Numbered from the stretch's first letter, positions 44,402 to 54,205 are shown. The stretch: DNA of 64,000 nt from Alphaproteobacteria bacterium (GCA_016783965.1 JADHVO010000001.1:434001-498000), one strand, 5' to 3'. Translations and numbers: made by a program. The notes: generated from the letters alone by a model not told the origin.

Positions 44402-45121
44402 GTGAAGCCATTCCGTCTGCTGGCGGTCGCCGCGCTTGGCATGCTGGTTTCGGCATGCGCGTCGAATCCCCAGGACCCCGACGCCAACGATCCGCTGGAG
44501 CCCGTCAACCGCGAGGTCTTCCGGTTCAATCATGGCCTGGACGATCAGGTGGCCATTCCGGTCGCCACATTCTATCGCTCCGCGACGCCGGAGCCGTTTC
44601 GGCTGCACCTGCACTACTTCCTTGCCAATCTGCACGGCCCGATCACATTCGCAAACGATGTGCTCCAGGGCCATTTCGAGCGCGGCGGCGAGGCTATCGG
44701 CCGCTTTGCCGTGAACTCGACGCTGGGCTTCGTCGGGATTTTCGACGTGGCGACCGATTGGGGCATGCCGTATCACAGCGAGGACTTCGGCCAGACCATG
44801 GGCTATTACGGCATGCCGGAAGGGCCGTACCTCGTCATACCGTTCGGCGGGCCGACGGTGACGCGCGACCTCGCGGGCACCTATGTCGATCATTTCCTCG
44901 ATCCCCTGGCCTATGTGCACTGGCGGTACCAGAGTTACTGGTCCTGGACGCGGACGGCATTGTCCTTCGTCGATACCCGCTCCCGCAGCATCGACGACCT
45001 GAAAGAGATCCAGCGCTCGTCCATCGACCTTTATGCCACCACGCGCAGCCTCTACCGGCAGTCGCGGAACATCGAAATCCGCAACGGGGAGCCGGACGTA
45101 GAGGGTTTGCCCGACTTCTAG
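44402..45121 (+). CDS. mlaA: MlaA (VacJ) family outer-membrane lipoprotein, copy 2, next to hpnN
   Basis: The 239-residue lipoprotein starts VKPFRLLAVAALGMLVSACA with lipobox LVSAC. The MlaA core follows: NDPLEPVNREVFRFNHGL, FAVNSTLGFVGIFDVA, EDFGQTMGYYGMPEGPYLVI and a C-terminal SSIDLYATTRSLYRQSRNIEIR. Its GTG at 44402 follows GGGGG. HpnN starts 19 bases downstream on the same strand, so the two are one unit. Copy 1 is at 37030. The pairing with an RND hopanoid exporter suggests a role in delivering or exchanging hopanoids or phospholipids at the outer membrane. Confidence 0.95.
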   Translation: MKPFRLLAVAALGMLVSACASNPQDPDANDPLEPVNREVFRFNHGLDDQVAIPVATFYRSATPEPFRLHLHYFLANLHGPITFANDVLQGHFERGGEAIGRFAVNSTLGFVGIFDVATDWGMPYHSEDFGQTMGYYGMPEGPYLVIPFGGPTVTRDLAGTYVDHFLDPLAYVHWRYQSYWSWTRTALSFVDTRSRSIDDLKEIQRSSIDLYATTRSLYRQSRNIEIRNGEPDVEGLPDF

Positions 45122-45140
45122 GCAGCGGCTACAAGGCCGC

Positions 45141-47714
45141 ATGACCCTTGTCGAACGCATCGTCGCGGCGTGCACCCGCGTGCCCCGTCTTGTCGTCCTT
45201 ATTGGGGTCGTGCTGGGGCTTTATAGCGCCTGGTACACCGCCAGGCATTTCGACATGGACACGGATTCGACCAAGCTGATCTCGCCGACAGTCGACTGGC
45301 GTCAGCGGGAGATCCACTTCGACTCCCTGTTTCCGCAGCAGGTGAACCTCATCGCCGTCGTGGTGGACGGCGCGACGCCGGAGCTTGCCGAAGCCGGGAC
45401 GGCGGCGCTGACCGACGCACTGATCAGGCAGAAGACCCTGTTCTCGGTGGTGCGGCGACCGGATGGCGGCGACTTCTTCAACAAGAACGGACTGCTGTTC
45501 CTTTCCTATGACGACGTGAAGGCGAACACGCAGCAGATGATCCAGGCCGCGCCGTTCCTGGGCCCGATGGCGGCCGACCCGTCGCTGCGCGGAATCATGT
45601 CGAGCTTGCAGACCGCCCTGACGGGCGTGGAACGCGGACAGGCCAAACTTTCCGACATCGACCGGCCGATGAAAGCGTTCGGCGCCGTACTGAACCGCGT
45701 CGCGAACGGCGAGAAGACGTGGCTGTCGTGGCGGTCGATGGTGACGGGCGCGCCATCGGCAGCGCGCGACACAAGGCACTTCATCGAGGTTCAGCCGCAA
45801 CTGAACTTCGAGGCGCTTGAGCCGGGTGCCGATGCTACCGACGCGATCCGCGCCGCGGCGCGCGCGCTGAATCTGACGCCGGAGAACGGCGTGCGGGTGC
45901 GGCTTACCGGGCCAGTGCCGCTCTCAGACGAGGAGTTCGCGACGCTGGCCGACCGCGCCGTGCTGATGGGCATCGCGATGATGGCGGCGGTGATCCTGAC
46001 GCTGTGGCTCGCGGTGCGGTCGTTCAAGATCATCGCCTGCATCCTGATCACGCTGGCGGTGGGACTGGTCGCCACGATGGCGGCGGGCCTCTGGATCGCG
46101 GGCGTATTCAACATCATCTCGATCGCGTTCGTCGCGCTGTTCGTGGGGTTGGGCGTGGATTTCGGCATCCAGTTCTGCGTGCGCTACCGCCATGAGCGGT
46201 ACGTGGCGCACGACCTGCGCAAGTCTCTGGTCTGTGCCGGGCGCAGCATGGGCACGCCGCTCGCTTTGGCGGCAGCGGCAACCGCGGCGGGGTTCTTCTC
46301 GTTCCTTCCCACGTCCTATGTCGGCGTTGCAGAACTTGGGATGGTGGCCGGCATCGGCATGATCGTGGCGTTCGTGCTGAGCATTACCCTGCTGCCGGCG
46401 CTGCTGATGGTACTGCATCCGGAAGGCGAAGAGGGCGAGATCGGCTTTCGGCTTTTCGCGCCGGTGGACCGGTTCATGGTTCAACACCGCCCCTTCGTGC
46501 TGATAGCGGCGGGTGCAGTGGCAGTGATCGCACTGACACTGACAGCCTTCGTGAAATTCGACTTCAACCCGCTGGACCTGCGGAGCGCCAAGACAGAGTC
46601 GGTCGCGACGATCCTGGACCTGGAGAAGGACCCGCAGACCTCACCCAATACCATCGACGTCCTGGCGCCGAGCCAGAAGGCGGCGGAGGAGCGGGCGGCC
46701 GAGCTGATGCGCATTCCGCAGGTCGGCATGGCGATCACCGTCAACGATTTCGTACCCGACGATCAGCAACGCAAGCTGGCGCTGATCCAGGACGCGAACA
46801 TGCTGCTCGATCCCGTTATCAACCCGTTCAACGTGAAGCCGCCGCCGAGCGACGCCGATGTGGTGGCGAGCCTGAAGACGACGGCGGCCGCGCTGCGCAT
46901 GGCCGCGAAGGATCAATCGCCAACAGCCGAGGTTGCGCGCGGACTGGCGGAGACGCTGGAGAAGCTGGCGAACGGCCCCAAGACCCTGCGGGACACGGCA
47001 GCGACGGCGCTGGTACCGGGACTGAAGACGCTGCTCGCGCAGCTTTCCGCGTCGCTGCAGGCGTCGGAAGTCACCTTTGCCTCGATGCCGCAGGAGATGC
47101 AGCGCGACTGGGTGGCCAAGAACGGGACGGCGCGCATCCAGGTGTTTCCGAAGGACACGTCGGGCACGAACGCGGCGCTGAACGAATTCTCCAAGGCGGT
47201 GCTGAGCGTGGCGCCGGATGCGACGGGCGCTCCGATCTCCATCCGCCAGTCGGGCACCACCATCGTGACCGCGTTCGAGGAGGCGGGCGCGCTCTCGTTC
47301 GTAGCGATCACCGCCCTGCTCTACATCGTGCTGCGGCGCTGGCGCGACGTGCTGTACACCGTGATCCCGCTTCTTCTGACGGGCGCCCTGACCATCGGCA
47401 CGGCAGCGACAATCGGGCTGGACCTCAACTTCGCCAACGTGATCGCCCTGCCGCTTCTGTTCGGGATCGGCGTGGCCTTCAACATCTATTTTGTGATGGC
47501 CTGGCGTACCGGCCACGCCAACCTGCTGCAATCGAGCCTGACGCGCGCGGTCATCTTCAGCGCCGCGACCACGGCGAGCGGATTCGGCAGCCTCTGGCTG
47601 TCCAGCCACCCGGGCACGGCCAGTATGGGCGAATTGCTGATGATCTCGCTGGCGTGGACGCTTGCAACGATCCTGTTCTTCATGCCGGCCCTGATGGGCC
47701 CGCCGAAGATGTAG
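45141..47714 (+). CDS. hpnN: HpnN, hopanoid-associated RND transporter
   Basis: The 857-residue protein is an MMPL-type RND transporter of the HpnN family, known in other bacteria to move hopanoids from the inner to the outer membrane. An N-terminal helix (VVLIGVVLGLYSAWYTA) is followed by a large periplasmic loop, a first bundle of five helices (MGIAMMAAVILTLWLAV onward) with GLGVDFGIQFCVRYRHERY, a second periplasmic domain and a second bundle (ITALLYIVLRRWRDVLYTVI, then LLFGIGVAFNIYFVMAW). The usual 12-helix symmetrical layout is complete. It faces hpnM, only four bases apart, with mlaA before it. Confidence 0.97.
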   Translation: MTLVERIVAACTRVPRLVVLIGVVLGLYSAWYTARHFDMDTDSTKLISPTVDWRQREIHFDSLFPQQVNLIAVVVDGATPELAEAGTAALTDALIRQKTLFSVVRRPDGGDFFNKNGLLFLSYDDVKANTQQMIQAAPFLGPMAADPSLRGIMSSLQTALTGVERGQAKLSDIDRPMKAFGAVLNRVANGEKTWLSWRSMVTGAPSAARDTRHFIEVQPQLNFEALEPGADATDAIRAAARALNLTPENGVRVRLTGPVPLSDEEFATLADRAVLMGIAMMAAVILTLWLAVRSFKIIACILITLAVGLVATMAAGLWIAGVFNIISIAFVALFVGLGVDFGIQFCVRYRHERYVAHDLRKSLVCAGRSMGTPLALAAAATAAGFFSFLPTSYVGVAELGMVAGIGMIVAFVLSITLLPALLMVLHPEGEEGEIGFRLFAPVDRFMVQHRPFVLIAAGAVAVIALTLTAFVKFDFNPLDLRSAKTESVATILDLEKDPQTSPNTIDVLAPSQKAAEERAAELMRIPQVGMAITVNDFVPDDQQRKLALIQDANMLLDPVINPFNVKPPPSDADVVASLKTTAAALRMAAKDQSPTAEVARGLAETLEKLANGPKTLRDTAATALVPGLKTLLAQLSASLQASEVTFASMPQEMQRDWVAKNGTARIQVFPKDTSGTNAALNEFSKAVLSVAPDATGAPISIRQSGTTIVTAFEEAGALSFVAITALLYIVLRRWRDVLYTVIPLLLTGALTIGTAATIGLDLNFANVIALPLLFGIGVAFNIYFVMAWRTGHANLLQSSLTRAVIFSAATTASGFGSLWLSSHPGTASMGELLMISLAWTLATILFFMPALMGPPKM

Positions 47715-47718
47715 CGCG

Positions 47719-48333
47719 TCAGCCCTTCAGCGCCTTGTCGGACAGGTCGTTGAGCTTCTTGATCAGCGCAGGGGCGCCGCCGGCCTTCATCGTCGCCGCG
47801 TAATCGGAGCGGTAGACGTTGAGCTGGCTGATCGAGCCGTCGAGCAGGACGTCGATGATCTTCCAGCGCGAGCCGAACTGGCGCAGGCGGTAGATGAACA
47901 CGACCGTCTGATCCTTGGTGACCAGCTTGCTCGAAACGTAGTGGTCGGTGCCGCGCACCTGGACGTTCGAATCGACGACGAATTTCTCGCCGTTGAAGCT
48001 GTCGAAATTGCCGGCGTACTGCGCCGCCGTCATGCGGGTGAAAGCCTCGGTCAGCGATTTCTGGTCGGCTGGTGAGGCGGTGGCCCAGTCGGGACCGACG
48101 GCGAACCTCACCATCGTGTCGACGTCGAAGGCTTGTTCGACCGCGGGCCGCATCTTGTTGTAGCGGCCCTGTGCGCCCAGCGCATTGCCGCCCTTCATCG
48201 AGTCGAGAAGACTGTCGTAGAAGCCCTGCACCGTGGCGATGGCCGGGTCGTCGGCGGCCATGGCAGCTTGCGGTGCGGCAAGGGCAAACATGGCGGCAAA
48301 CAGCATCGAAATGCTGGCGAGCACAGTTTTCAT
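47719..48333 (-). CDS. hpnM: HpnM, hopanoid-associated MlaC/Ttg2D-like periplasmic protein
   Basis: The 204-residue protein begins MKTVLASISMLFAAMFALAA, a signal peptide cut near AAMAADD, and has the MlaC/Ttg2D lipid-binding fold: IATVQGFYDSLLDSMKGG, then FDVDTMVRFAVGPDWATASP, YRLRQFGSRWKIIDVLLDGS and LNVYRSDYAATM. In hopanoid clusters this family is named HpnM. It would carry a lipid between HpnN and the outer membrane. ATG 48333 has GGAG upstream; the in-frame ATG at 48348 is an alternative. The gene converges on hpnN and follows dxs by 110 bases on the same strand. Confidence 0.93.
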   Translation of the reverse strand: MKTVLASISMLFAAMFALAAPQAAMAADDPAIATVQGFYDSLLDSMKGGNALGAQGRYNKMRPAVEQAFDVDTMVRFAVGPDWATASPADQKSLTEAFTRMTAAQYAGNFDSFNGEKFVVDSNVQVRGTDHYVSSKLVTKDQTVVFIYRLRQFGSRWKIIDVLLDGSISQLNVYRSDYAATMKAGGAPALIKKLNDLSDKALKG

Positions 48334-48443
48334 GCGGGAGATCTCCATCGGCGCGTCAAGAATGGCAAAACGCGCGCCGGCAATTCAACCATGACAGCGC
48401 GGTTTGGTTCCATCTAGCGGCCTCGGGCTGAACCGGGAATGAA

Positions 48444-50264
48444 CTATTCCGCCGGCGACGAAAGGTGCTTGTCCGACGCGCGCTTAGCGAAGTGCGTCTG
48501 CACAACGCGCACGATATCGGCGGCGGCGAGACCGGCGGTCTCATACTGCCTGTCAGGATTGTCATGTTCCTGGAAGAGGTCAGGCAGCGTCATAGTGCGG
48601 ATGTCCAGGCCGGGACGCAGCAGGCCTCCGTTGGCTATGAAGTGGAGCACCTGCGAGCCAAAGCCGCCGGTCGAACCTTCCTCGATCGTCACCAGCATGC
48701 CGTGCGTGCGCACCAGGCGGCGGATGAGATCGGTGTCGATCGGCTTTGCGAAGCGCGCGTCGGCGACGGTTGCCGAGATACCTTTCTCCAAGAGCTGGTC
48801 GGCGGCCTTGAGCGCGGCCTGGAGGCGGGTACCGAGCGAGAGGATCGCGACTTCCCGGCCCTCACGCACGATGCGCCCCCTGCCGATCGCAAGCGGCGTG
48901 CCGCGTTCGGGTAGCGTCAGGCCGCCGACACCTTCGCCGCGCGGATAGCGCAGCGCGATGGGGCCGCTGTTGTGCGCGGCCGCGGTCGCCACCATGTGCA
49001 TCAGCTCGACCTCATCGGCCGCGGCCATCACCACGAAGTTCGGCAGGCAGCAGAGATAGGCGAGGTCGAAAGAGCCCGCGTGCGTCGCGCCGTCGGCGCC
49101 GACGAGGCCGGCGCGGTCCATCGCGAAGCGGACCGGCAGGTTCTGTATGGCTACGTCGTGCACGACCTGGTCATAGGCGCGTTGCAGGAACGTGGAGTAG
49201 ATCACGGCGAAGGGCTTGAGGCCCTCCGTCGCAAGCCCCGCGGCGAAGGTAACGGCGTGCTGCTCGGCGATGCCGACGTCGAAGGTGCGGTCGGGGAACG
49301 ACTTCTCGAACACGTCGAGACCGGTGCCCGACGGCATCGCGGCGGTAATGGCGACGACCTTGTCGTCGGCTTTCGCTTCGGCGATCAGCGCCTTTGCGAA
49401 GACGGAGGTGTAGCTCGGCGCCCTGGACGGGCTCTTTTTGAGCGCGCCGGTCGCGACGTCGAAGCCGGTGTTCGCGTGACCCTTGTCCGCCGAGTTCTCC
49501 GCAGGGGCATAGCCCTTGCCTTTCTCGGTCCGGATGTGGAGCAGGACCGGCTCCGCCGCGCCGTCGCGGATCTTCGTGAGTACGTCGACCAGCGCATTCA
49601 CGTCGTGGCCGTCGACGGGACCGACGTGCTTCATGCCGAGCTTCCCGAACAGCGTTTGCTCGGAGGAGTTCTTCGCGGCGAGATCGTTAAGGTGCCTGTT
49701 CAATGCACCCGTTGCGGGCGCGATCGACATGTCGTTGTCGTTGAGGATCACCAGGAGCCGCGAGCCGAGATGGCCGGCGTTGTTGATCGCTTCATAGGCC
49801 ATGCCGGCACTCATCGCGCCGTCACCGATCACGGCGACGACGTGGTTGTCCTTGCCGAGCAGGTCGCGGCCGACCGCCATGCCGAGACCGGCGCTCACCG
49901 ACGTCGACGAGTGGGCGGCGCCGAACGGGTCATATTTGCTTTCGCTGCGGCGGGTGAAGCCGGAGAGGCCGCCCCCCTTGCGGATGGAGCGGATGCGGTC
50001 GCGGCGGCCGGTGATGATCTTGTGCGGATAGGCCTGGTGGCCGACGTCCCAGATGATGCGGTCGTCGGGCGTGTTGAAGACGTAGTGCAGCGCCGTGGTG
50101 AGCTCGATCACGCCGAGGCCGGCGCCAAAGTGGCCGCCGCTTTCCGCGACGGCATGGATCAACTCATGGCGCAGTTCGTCGGCGAACTGGCGCAGCTGCG
50201 CCTTGTCGAGCGCCCTGAGATCGGACGGGTAGACGACGGTGTCGAGGAGCGGGGTCTTGGACAT
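48444..50264 (-). CDS. dxs: 1-deoxy-D-xylulose-5-phosphate synthase
   Basis: The 606-residue enzyme condenses pyruvate and glyceraldehyde 3-phosphate, the first MEP-pathway step. Thiamine diphosphate binding is seen in [20 protein letters not shown] and [14 protein letters not shown]; the pyrimidine domain has [17 protein letters not shown] and the transketolase-like C-terminus [17 protein letters not shown]. Between NDNDMSIAP and VGPVDGHD it is about 30 residues shorter than E. coli Dxs. Its ATG overlaps the ispA stop by one base (TGATG) after GGGAGTCC. With ispA it feeds the hopanoid pathway. Confidence 0.97.
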   Translation of the reverse strand: MSKTPLLDTVVYPSDLRALDKAQLRQFADELRHELIHAVAESGGHFGAGLGVIELTTALHYVFNTPDDRIIWDVGHQAYPHKIITGRRDRIRSIRKGGGLSGFTRRSESKYDPFGAAHSSTSVSAGLGMAVGRDLLGKDNHVVAVIGDGAMSAGMAYEAINNAGHLGSRLLVILNDNDMSIAPATGALNRHLNDLAAKNSSEQTLFGKLGMKHVGPVDGHDVNALVDVLTKIRDGAAEPVLLHIRTEKGKGYAPAENSADKGHANTGFDVATGALKKSPSRAPSYTSVFAKALIAEAKADDKVVAITAAMPSGTGLDVFEKSFPDRTFDVGIAEQHAVTFAAGLATEGLKPFAVIYSTFLQRAYDQVVHDVAIQNLPVRFAMDRAGLVGADGATHAGSFDLAYLCCLPNFVVMAAADEVELMHMVATAAAHNSGPIALRYPRGEGVGGLTLPERGTPLAIGRGRIVREGREVAILSLGTRLQAALKAADQLLEKGISATVADARFAKPIDTDLIRRLVRTHGMLVTIEEGSTGGFGSQVLHFIANGGLLRPGLDIRTMTLPDLFQEHDNPDRQYETAGLAAADIVRVVQTHFAKRASDKHLSSPAE

Positions 50265-51196
50265 CAGGACTCCCGGTCCAGCAGAAAAAGCGGTAGTTCG
50301 CAAAGTTCAGGCACCGCATTGTGATAGGGCTTAAGTGTCGCGATGGCGCGGCGCGCGAGCTTCTCAGCTTCGGCGCGGGCACCTTCGACGCCCATCAGGG
50401 ATACCAGCGTCGCCTTGCCGGCGTCCTTATCTTTTCCGACAGCTTTGCCGGTCTTCTCGGCGGTCGAGGTCACGTCGAGCAGGTCGTCCGTGATCTGGAA
50501 GACGAGGCCCATGTCGCGTGCGTAGGAGCGCAGACGGTCGCGGTGTTCGCTGCCTGCCTGGCCGAGGATCGCACCGGCTTCGCAGGAGAACTCGAAAAGC
50601 TGGCCGGTTTTCAGGCGCTGGAGCAGAACAACCTCATCCGACCCAAAGCTCGATTGCGCGGCCTGCATGTCGATCATCTGGCCGCCGATCATGCCGTTCG
50701 ATCCGGCGGCCTCCGCCAGGCGCAGGCACAATGCGGCGCGCACCTCGCCCGAGTCGTGCGTCGCCGGGTGCGCGAGTATTTCGAACGCGATGGTTAACAG
50801 CGCGTCGCCTGCAAGCACCGCCGTCATCTCGTCGAATGCGATGTGCGTGGTGGGACGGCCGCGGCGCAGGTCGTCGTCGTCCATGCATGGCAAGTCGTCA
50901 TGGACGAGCGAATAGGTGTGGAGAACTTCGATGGCAGCGCCGACGCGCGCGGCCCGGTCCGGATCGACGTTGAACAGACGGGCGGAGTTCAGGACCAGAA
51001 ATGGCCGCAGACGCTTGCCACCCGCAAAGGTCGCGTAGCGCATCGCCTCGTGAACGCGGGCATGCAAGCCATGCGGCTTGGGGAGGACCTGTTCCAGGGT
51101 CGCGTCCATGATCTTCGACGATGCCGCCAACGCTTGCGGCAAAATCGATGTGGGAAGTTGCGCCGTCACTGGCGCCCCTCCAGCCGAACTCGTCAT
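50264..51196 (-). CDS. ispA: Farnesyl diphosphate synthase (short-chain polyprenyl synthase)
   Basis: The 310-residue all-helical prenyl transferase has both aspartate-rich metal sites: [17 protein letters not shown] (first, DDx4D) and [15 protein letters not shown] (second, DDxxD). [16 protein letters not shown] and [15 protein letters not shown] complete the IspA pattern; the sequence before the first motif ([10 protein letters not shown]) suits a C15 product. It condenses IPP with DMAPP to FPP, the substrate of HpnD. It is followed immediately by dxs. The usual small exonuclease gene xseB is not found beside it here. ATG 51196 was chosen. Confidence 0.96.
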   Translation of the reverse strand: MTSSAGGAPVTAQLPTSILPQALAASSKIMDATLEQVLPKPHGLHARVHEAMRYATFAGGKRLRPFLVLNSARLFNVDPDRAARVGAAIEVLHTYSLVHDDLPCMDDDDLRRGRPTTHIAFDEMTAVLAGDALLTIAFEILAHPATHDSGEVRAALCLRLAEAAGSNGMIGGQMIDMQAAQSSFGSDEVVLLQRLKTGQLFEFSCEAGAILGQAGSEHRDRLRSYARDMGLVFQITDDLLDVTSTAEKTGKAVGKDKDAGKATLVSLMGVEGARAEAEKLARRAIATLKPYHNAVPELCELPLFLLDRES

Positions 51197-51347
51197 GAAA
51201 ACCCCGTGTGACCTGCGGTCTCAATTCCCCCAAGACCGTCAGGGATTTAATCTCTGGCTACCCAAACTAGCACATTTGGTCTCGTAAGACCCGACACCTA
51301 TATGCAGACCACTGCAATTGCTAGCGGGCCTTCGGTAAGGTTGCCGG

Positions 51348-51376
51348 TTGCACCGCACACAGCGGGTGGCTATAGC
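51348..51376 (+). promoter_or_regulatory. Candidate promoter for ispH-hpnH
   Basis: TTGCAC (51348-51353) is followed after 17 bases by TATAGC (51371-51376). A start at about 51383 would give a leader of about 33 bases before the ispH ATG. Both hexamers are one to two mismatches from consensus. The 219-base divergent gap also holds the ispA-dxs promoter. Confidence 0.45.
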
Positions 51377-51415
51377 CTGATTTTCAGGCGAGAATGTGCC
51401 GCTAGAGGTTTACAG

Positions 51416-52363
51416 ATGCGAGTCATTCTCGCCCAGCCCCGTGGTTTTTGTGCCGGTGTGGTGCGCGCAATCGACATCGTCGAGCGCGCGCTCGAGAAAT
51501 ATCACGAGCCGGTATATGTCCGGCACGAGATTGTGCACAACAAGCATGTTGTCGATGGGCTGAAGGCCAAGGGTGCGGTGTTCGTCGAGGAACTCAACGA
51601 AGTCCCGGACGGCGCCGTAACGGTGTTCAGTGCGCACGGCGTGCCGCGCTCGGTCGTGGACACGGCGCAGGCGCGCAGGCTCCCGGTGCTGGACGCGACC
51701 TGCCCGCTGGTGTCGAAGGTGCACAACCAGGGCAAACGTTATGTCGCCCATGGACGCCAGCTGATCCTGATCGGCCATGCGGGGCATCCCGAAGTGGAAG
51801 GCACGATGGGCCAGGTCGGCGCGCCGGTCACGCTGGTACAGTCGGAAGCCGACGTCGAAACGCTGACCATTCCTGCCGACGAGCCCGTCGCCTACATCAC
51901 GCAGACGACACTCTCGATCGACGACACCAAGGGCATCATCGCCGCGCTAAAGAAGCGGTTCAGCGACATCGTCGGCCCCGAAACCACCGACATTTGCTAT
52001 GCGACGCAAAACCGACAGACCGCGGTGCGCCAGCTGGCGCAGGTCGCCGACGTGATACTGGTGGTTGGCGCCAAGAATTCCTCCAACTCCAACCGTCTGG
52101 TGGAGATCGGCCGCGAAGTGGGCGTGCCGAGCTATCTGTTGGCCGATGGCAGCGAGCTGAAGCCGGAATGGGTCGAAGGCAAGAACGCAGTAGGCCTGAC
52201 CGCGGGCGCCTCGGCGCCGGAGCGGCTGGTCGAGGACGTGATCACCGCGCTGCGGCGCATCGCGCACGCACCGGTCAGCGTCGAGACCATGGACGGCAAG
52301 AAAGAGCACATCGAGTTCCGCCTTCCCGCGGAGTTGCGCAACGACCGCGCGCCTGCCGCGTAG
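51416..52363 (+). CDS. ispH: 4-hydroxy-3-methylbut-2-enyl diphosphate reductase
   Basis: The 315-residue enzyme is the final MEP-pathway iron-sulfur reductase, making IPP and DMAPP. Three cluster cysteines are present in [29 protein letters not shown] and [14 protein letters not shown]. Active-site histidines are in [10 protein letters not shown] and [15 protein letters not shown]; the late [15 protein letters not shown] is conserved. I set the start at ATG 51416 after TAGAGG; an upstream open extension lacks conserved sequence. It precedes hpnH by 69 bases on the same strand, so isoprenoid supply and side-chain formation are likely co-expressed. Confidence 0.97.
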   Translation: MRVILAQPRGFCAGVVRAIDIVERALEKYHEPVYVRHEIVHNKHVVDGLKAKGAVFVEELNEVPDGAVTVFSAHGVPRSVVDTAQARRLPVLDATCPLVSKVHNQGKRYVAHGRQLILIGHAGHPEVEGTMGQVGAPVTLVQSEADVETLTIPADEPVAYITQTTLSIDDTKGIIAALKKRFSDIVGPETTDICYATQNRQTAVRQLAQVADVILVVGAKNSSNSNRLVEIGREVGVPSYLLADGSELKPEWVEGKNAVGLTAGASAPERLVEDVITALRRIAHAPVSVETMDGKKEHIEFRLPAELRNDRAPAA

Positions 52364-52432
52364 TAGTTAGTTCTCACGCCCGCGTGCCGCGGGACACTTT
52401 CAACCGCGTTACGCGGGGCTAAGGAGATTGAG

Positions 52433-53581
52433 TTGGGTATTCCTCTGCATCAGGCCGCGAAGATCGGCTCTTACGTGGTCAAGCAGCACCTGACCGGCGT
52501 GAAGCGCTATCCGCTGGTGCTGATGCTGGAGCCCCTGTTCCGCTGCAACCTTGCCTGTGCCGGCTGCGGCAAGATCGATTACCCGGACGATATCCTGAAT
52601 CAGCGCCTGTCGTATGAGCATTGCATGGAGGCGATCGACGAGTGCGGCGCGCCGGCCGTGTCGATCGCGGGCGGCGAGCCGCTGCTGCATCGCGAGATGC
52701 CGAAGATCGTCGAAGGCTTCCTGGCCAAGAACAAGTTCGTGATTCTGTGCACCAACGCGCTGCTGATGTCGAAGAAGATCGACCAGTACAAGCCGCATCC
52801 GAACTTCAGCTGGTCGATTCATCTCGACGGCGACAAGGCGATGCACGACCATTCGGTCTGCCTCGACGGCGTCTATGAGAAGGCCGTCGATGCGATCAAG
52901 CTGGCGAAGTCCAAGGGCTTCCGTACCCAGATCAACTGCACGCTGTTCCAGAACGCGATCCCCGAGCGGGTGGCGAAGTTCTTCGACCTGATGATGGAGA
53001 TGGGGCTCGACGGCATCACCATCTCGCCCGGCTATGCCTATGAGCGTGCGCCTGACCAGGACAGCTTCCTGAACCGGGAACGCACCAAGCGGCTGTTCCG
53101 CGACATCCTCTCCCGCGGCAATGGCGGCAAGAACTGGGAGTTCACGCAGTCGCCGCTGTTCCTGGACTTCCTGGCGGGCAATCAGACCTACGAATGCACG
53201 CCGTGGTCGATGCCGCTGCGCTGCGTGTTCGGCTGGCAGAAGCCCTGCTACCTGCTCGGCGAAGGCTATGTGAAGACCTTCAAGGAGCTGATGGAAGACA
53301 CCGAGTGGGAGAAATACGGCGTCGGCAAGTACGAGAAGTGCAAGGACTGCATGGTCCATTGCGGCTTCGAGGGCACGGCAGTCGTCGACTCGATCCAGCA
53401 CCCGTACAAGCTGATCCCCCTGGCGGTGCGCGGCGTGAAGACCGAAGGCCCGTTCAAGCCCGACATCGACACGTCCAACCAGCGTCCGGCGGAGTTCGTG
53501 TTCTCCAAGCACGTCGAGGAGAAGCTAGCCGAGGTACGGGCAGCCAAGAAAAAGCCCGAGAGCGTTCCGGCTGCGGAGTAG
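52433..53581 (+). CDS. hpnH: HpnH, radical SAM adenosylhopane synthase
   Basis: The 382-residue radical SAM enzyme starts MGIPLHQAAKIGSYVVKQHL at TTG 52433 with AAGGAG upstream. The [4Fe-4S] cluster motif is CNLACAGC near residue 40, followed by SIAGGEPLLHREMPKI (SAM binding). The C-terminal domain has further cysteines (CTPWSMPLRC, CKDCMVHCGF) and ends in a lysine-rich tail. HpnH adds the 5'-deoxyadenosyl radical to diploptene, forming adenosylhopane, the first C35 hopanoid. Its last 57 bases overlap the convergent hpnG. Confidence 0.97.
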   Translation: MGIPLHQAAKIGSYVVKQHLTGVKRYPLVLMLEPLFRCNLACAGCGKIDYPDDILNQRLSYEHCMEAIDECGAPAVSIAGGEPLLHREMPKIVEGFLAKNKFVILCTNALLMSKKIDQYKPHPNFSWSIHLDGDKAMHDHSVCLDGVYEKAVDAIKLAKSKGFRTQINCTLFQNAIPERVAKFFDLMMEMGLDGITISPGYAYERAPDQDSFLNRERTKRLFRDILSRGNGGKNWEFTQSPLFLDFLAGNQTYECTPWSMPLRCVFGWQKPCYLLGEGYVKTFKELMEDTEWEKYGVGKYEKCKDCMVHCGFEGTAVVDSIQHPYKLIPLAVRGVKTEGPFKPDIDTSNQRPAEFVFSKHVEEKLAEVRAAKKKPESVPAAE

Positions 53582-54205
53582 CGCACGGAAGGCACGGCCG
53601 GCTTCGCGACCCGTGCGCATCAATTCCGGAATCTGAGACGGATCGGACACCGCCGACGCGATGACCTGCGTCAGCCGCGGCTTGCCGCTCGGCCTGAGCG
53701 GCAAGAGCGCCGCGGGCGGCAGGCCCTGGGTCGCCAAATCAGAAATCGTGCGCACCACGACGAAGGGAATCGCGTGTTCCGCGGCGATGCGGGCCGCGAC
53801 ATGTGACTCTGTATCCACCGCATGCGCGCCGGTGAGCGCGAAAAGCCGGCGCTTGCCGTCAACGTGACTGACGATCTGGTCGTGCCCCGCAATCACCACC
53901 GAATGCGCGCCCGGCAGATGGGCGCGCAGATGCTCGCTCCATCTGGCATCGGTGCGGTAGTGCTCCTCGCCATGCACGACATGCGTGGCGACAACGACGT
54001 CACCGATCTGGAGCAGCGGCGCGAGTGCGCCAGCAATGCCGAAACTCACGATGCCCTTGGCCCCGTTCCTGATAGCCTCGTTCAGGCGCGTTTCGAGCAG
54101 TTCCGTGTCGCCCGCCCCCACCACTGGCGTGAGTTTCGCGCGGCGCGCGATGTTCGCCTCGCGCGCGAGGCCGCTCACGGCAATGACCGTCACGCAACGC
54201 CCCAC
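53525..54205 (-). CDS. hpnG: HpnG, hopanoid-associated nucleosidase/phosphorylase
   Basis: The 226-residue protein has the nucleoside phosphorylase/MTAN fold. SFGIAGALAPLLQIGDVVVA, then ALTGAHAVDTESHVAARIAA (with the MESA-like catalytic acid region DTESHVAA) and FVVVRTISDLATQG are diagnostic. HpnG removes adenine from adenosylhopane to give ribosyl- or phosphoribosylhopane. The frame opens with GTG at 54205, but another GTG at 54193 is equally possible as neither has a strong ribosome site. The C-terminus overlaps hpnH by 57 bases on the opposite strand. It follows shc by 18 bases. Confidence 0.93.
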   Translation of the reverse strand: MGRCVTVIAVSGLAREANIARRAKLTPVVGAGDTELLETRLNEAIRNGAKGIVSFGIAGALAPLLQIGDVVVATHVVHGEEHYRTDARWSEHLRAHLPGAHSVVIAGHDQIVSHVDGKRRLFALTGAHAVDTESHVAARIAAEHAIPFVVVRTISDLATQGLPPAALLPLRPSGKPRLTQVIASAVSDPSQIPELMRTGREAGRAFRALLRSRNALGLFLGCPYLG

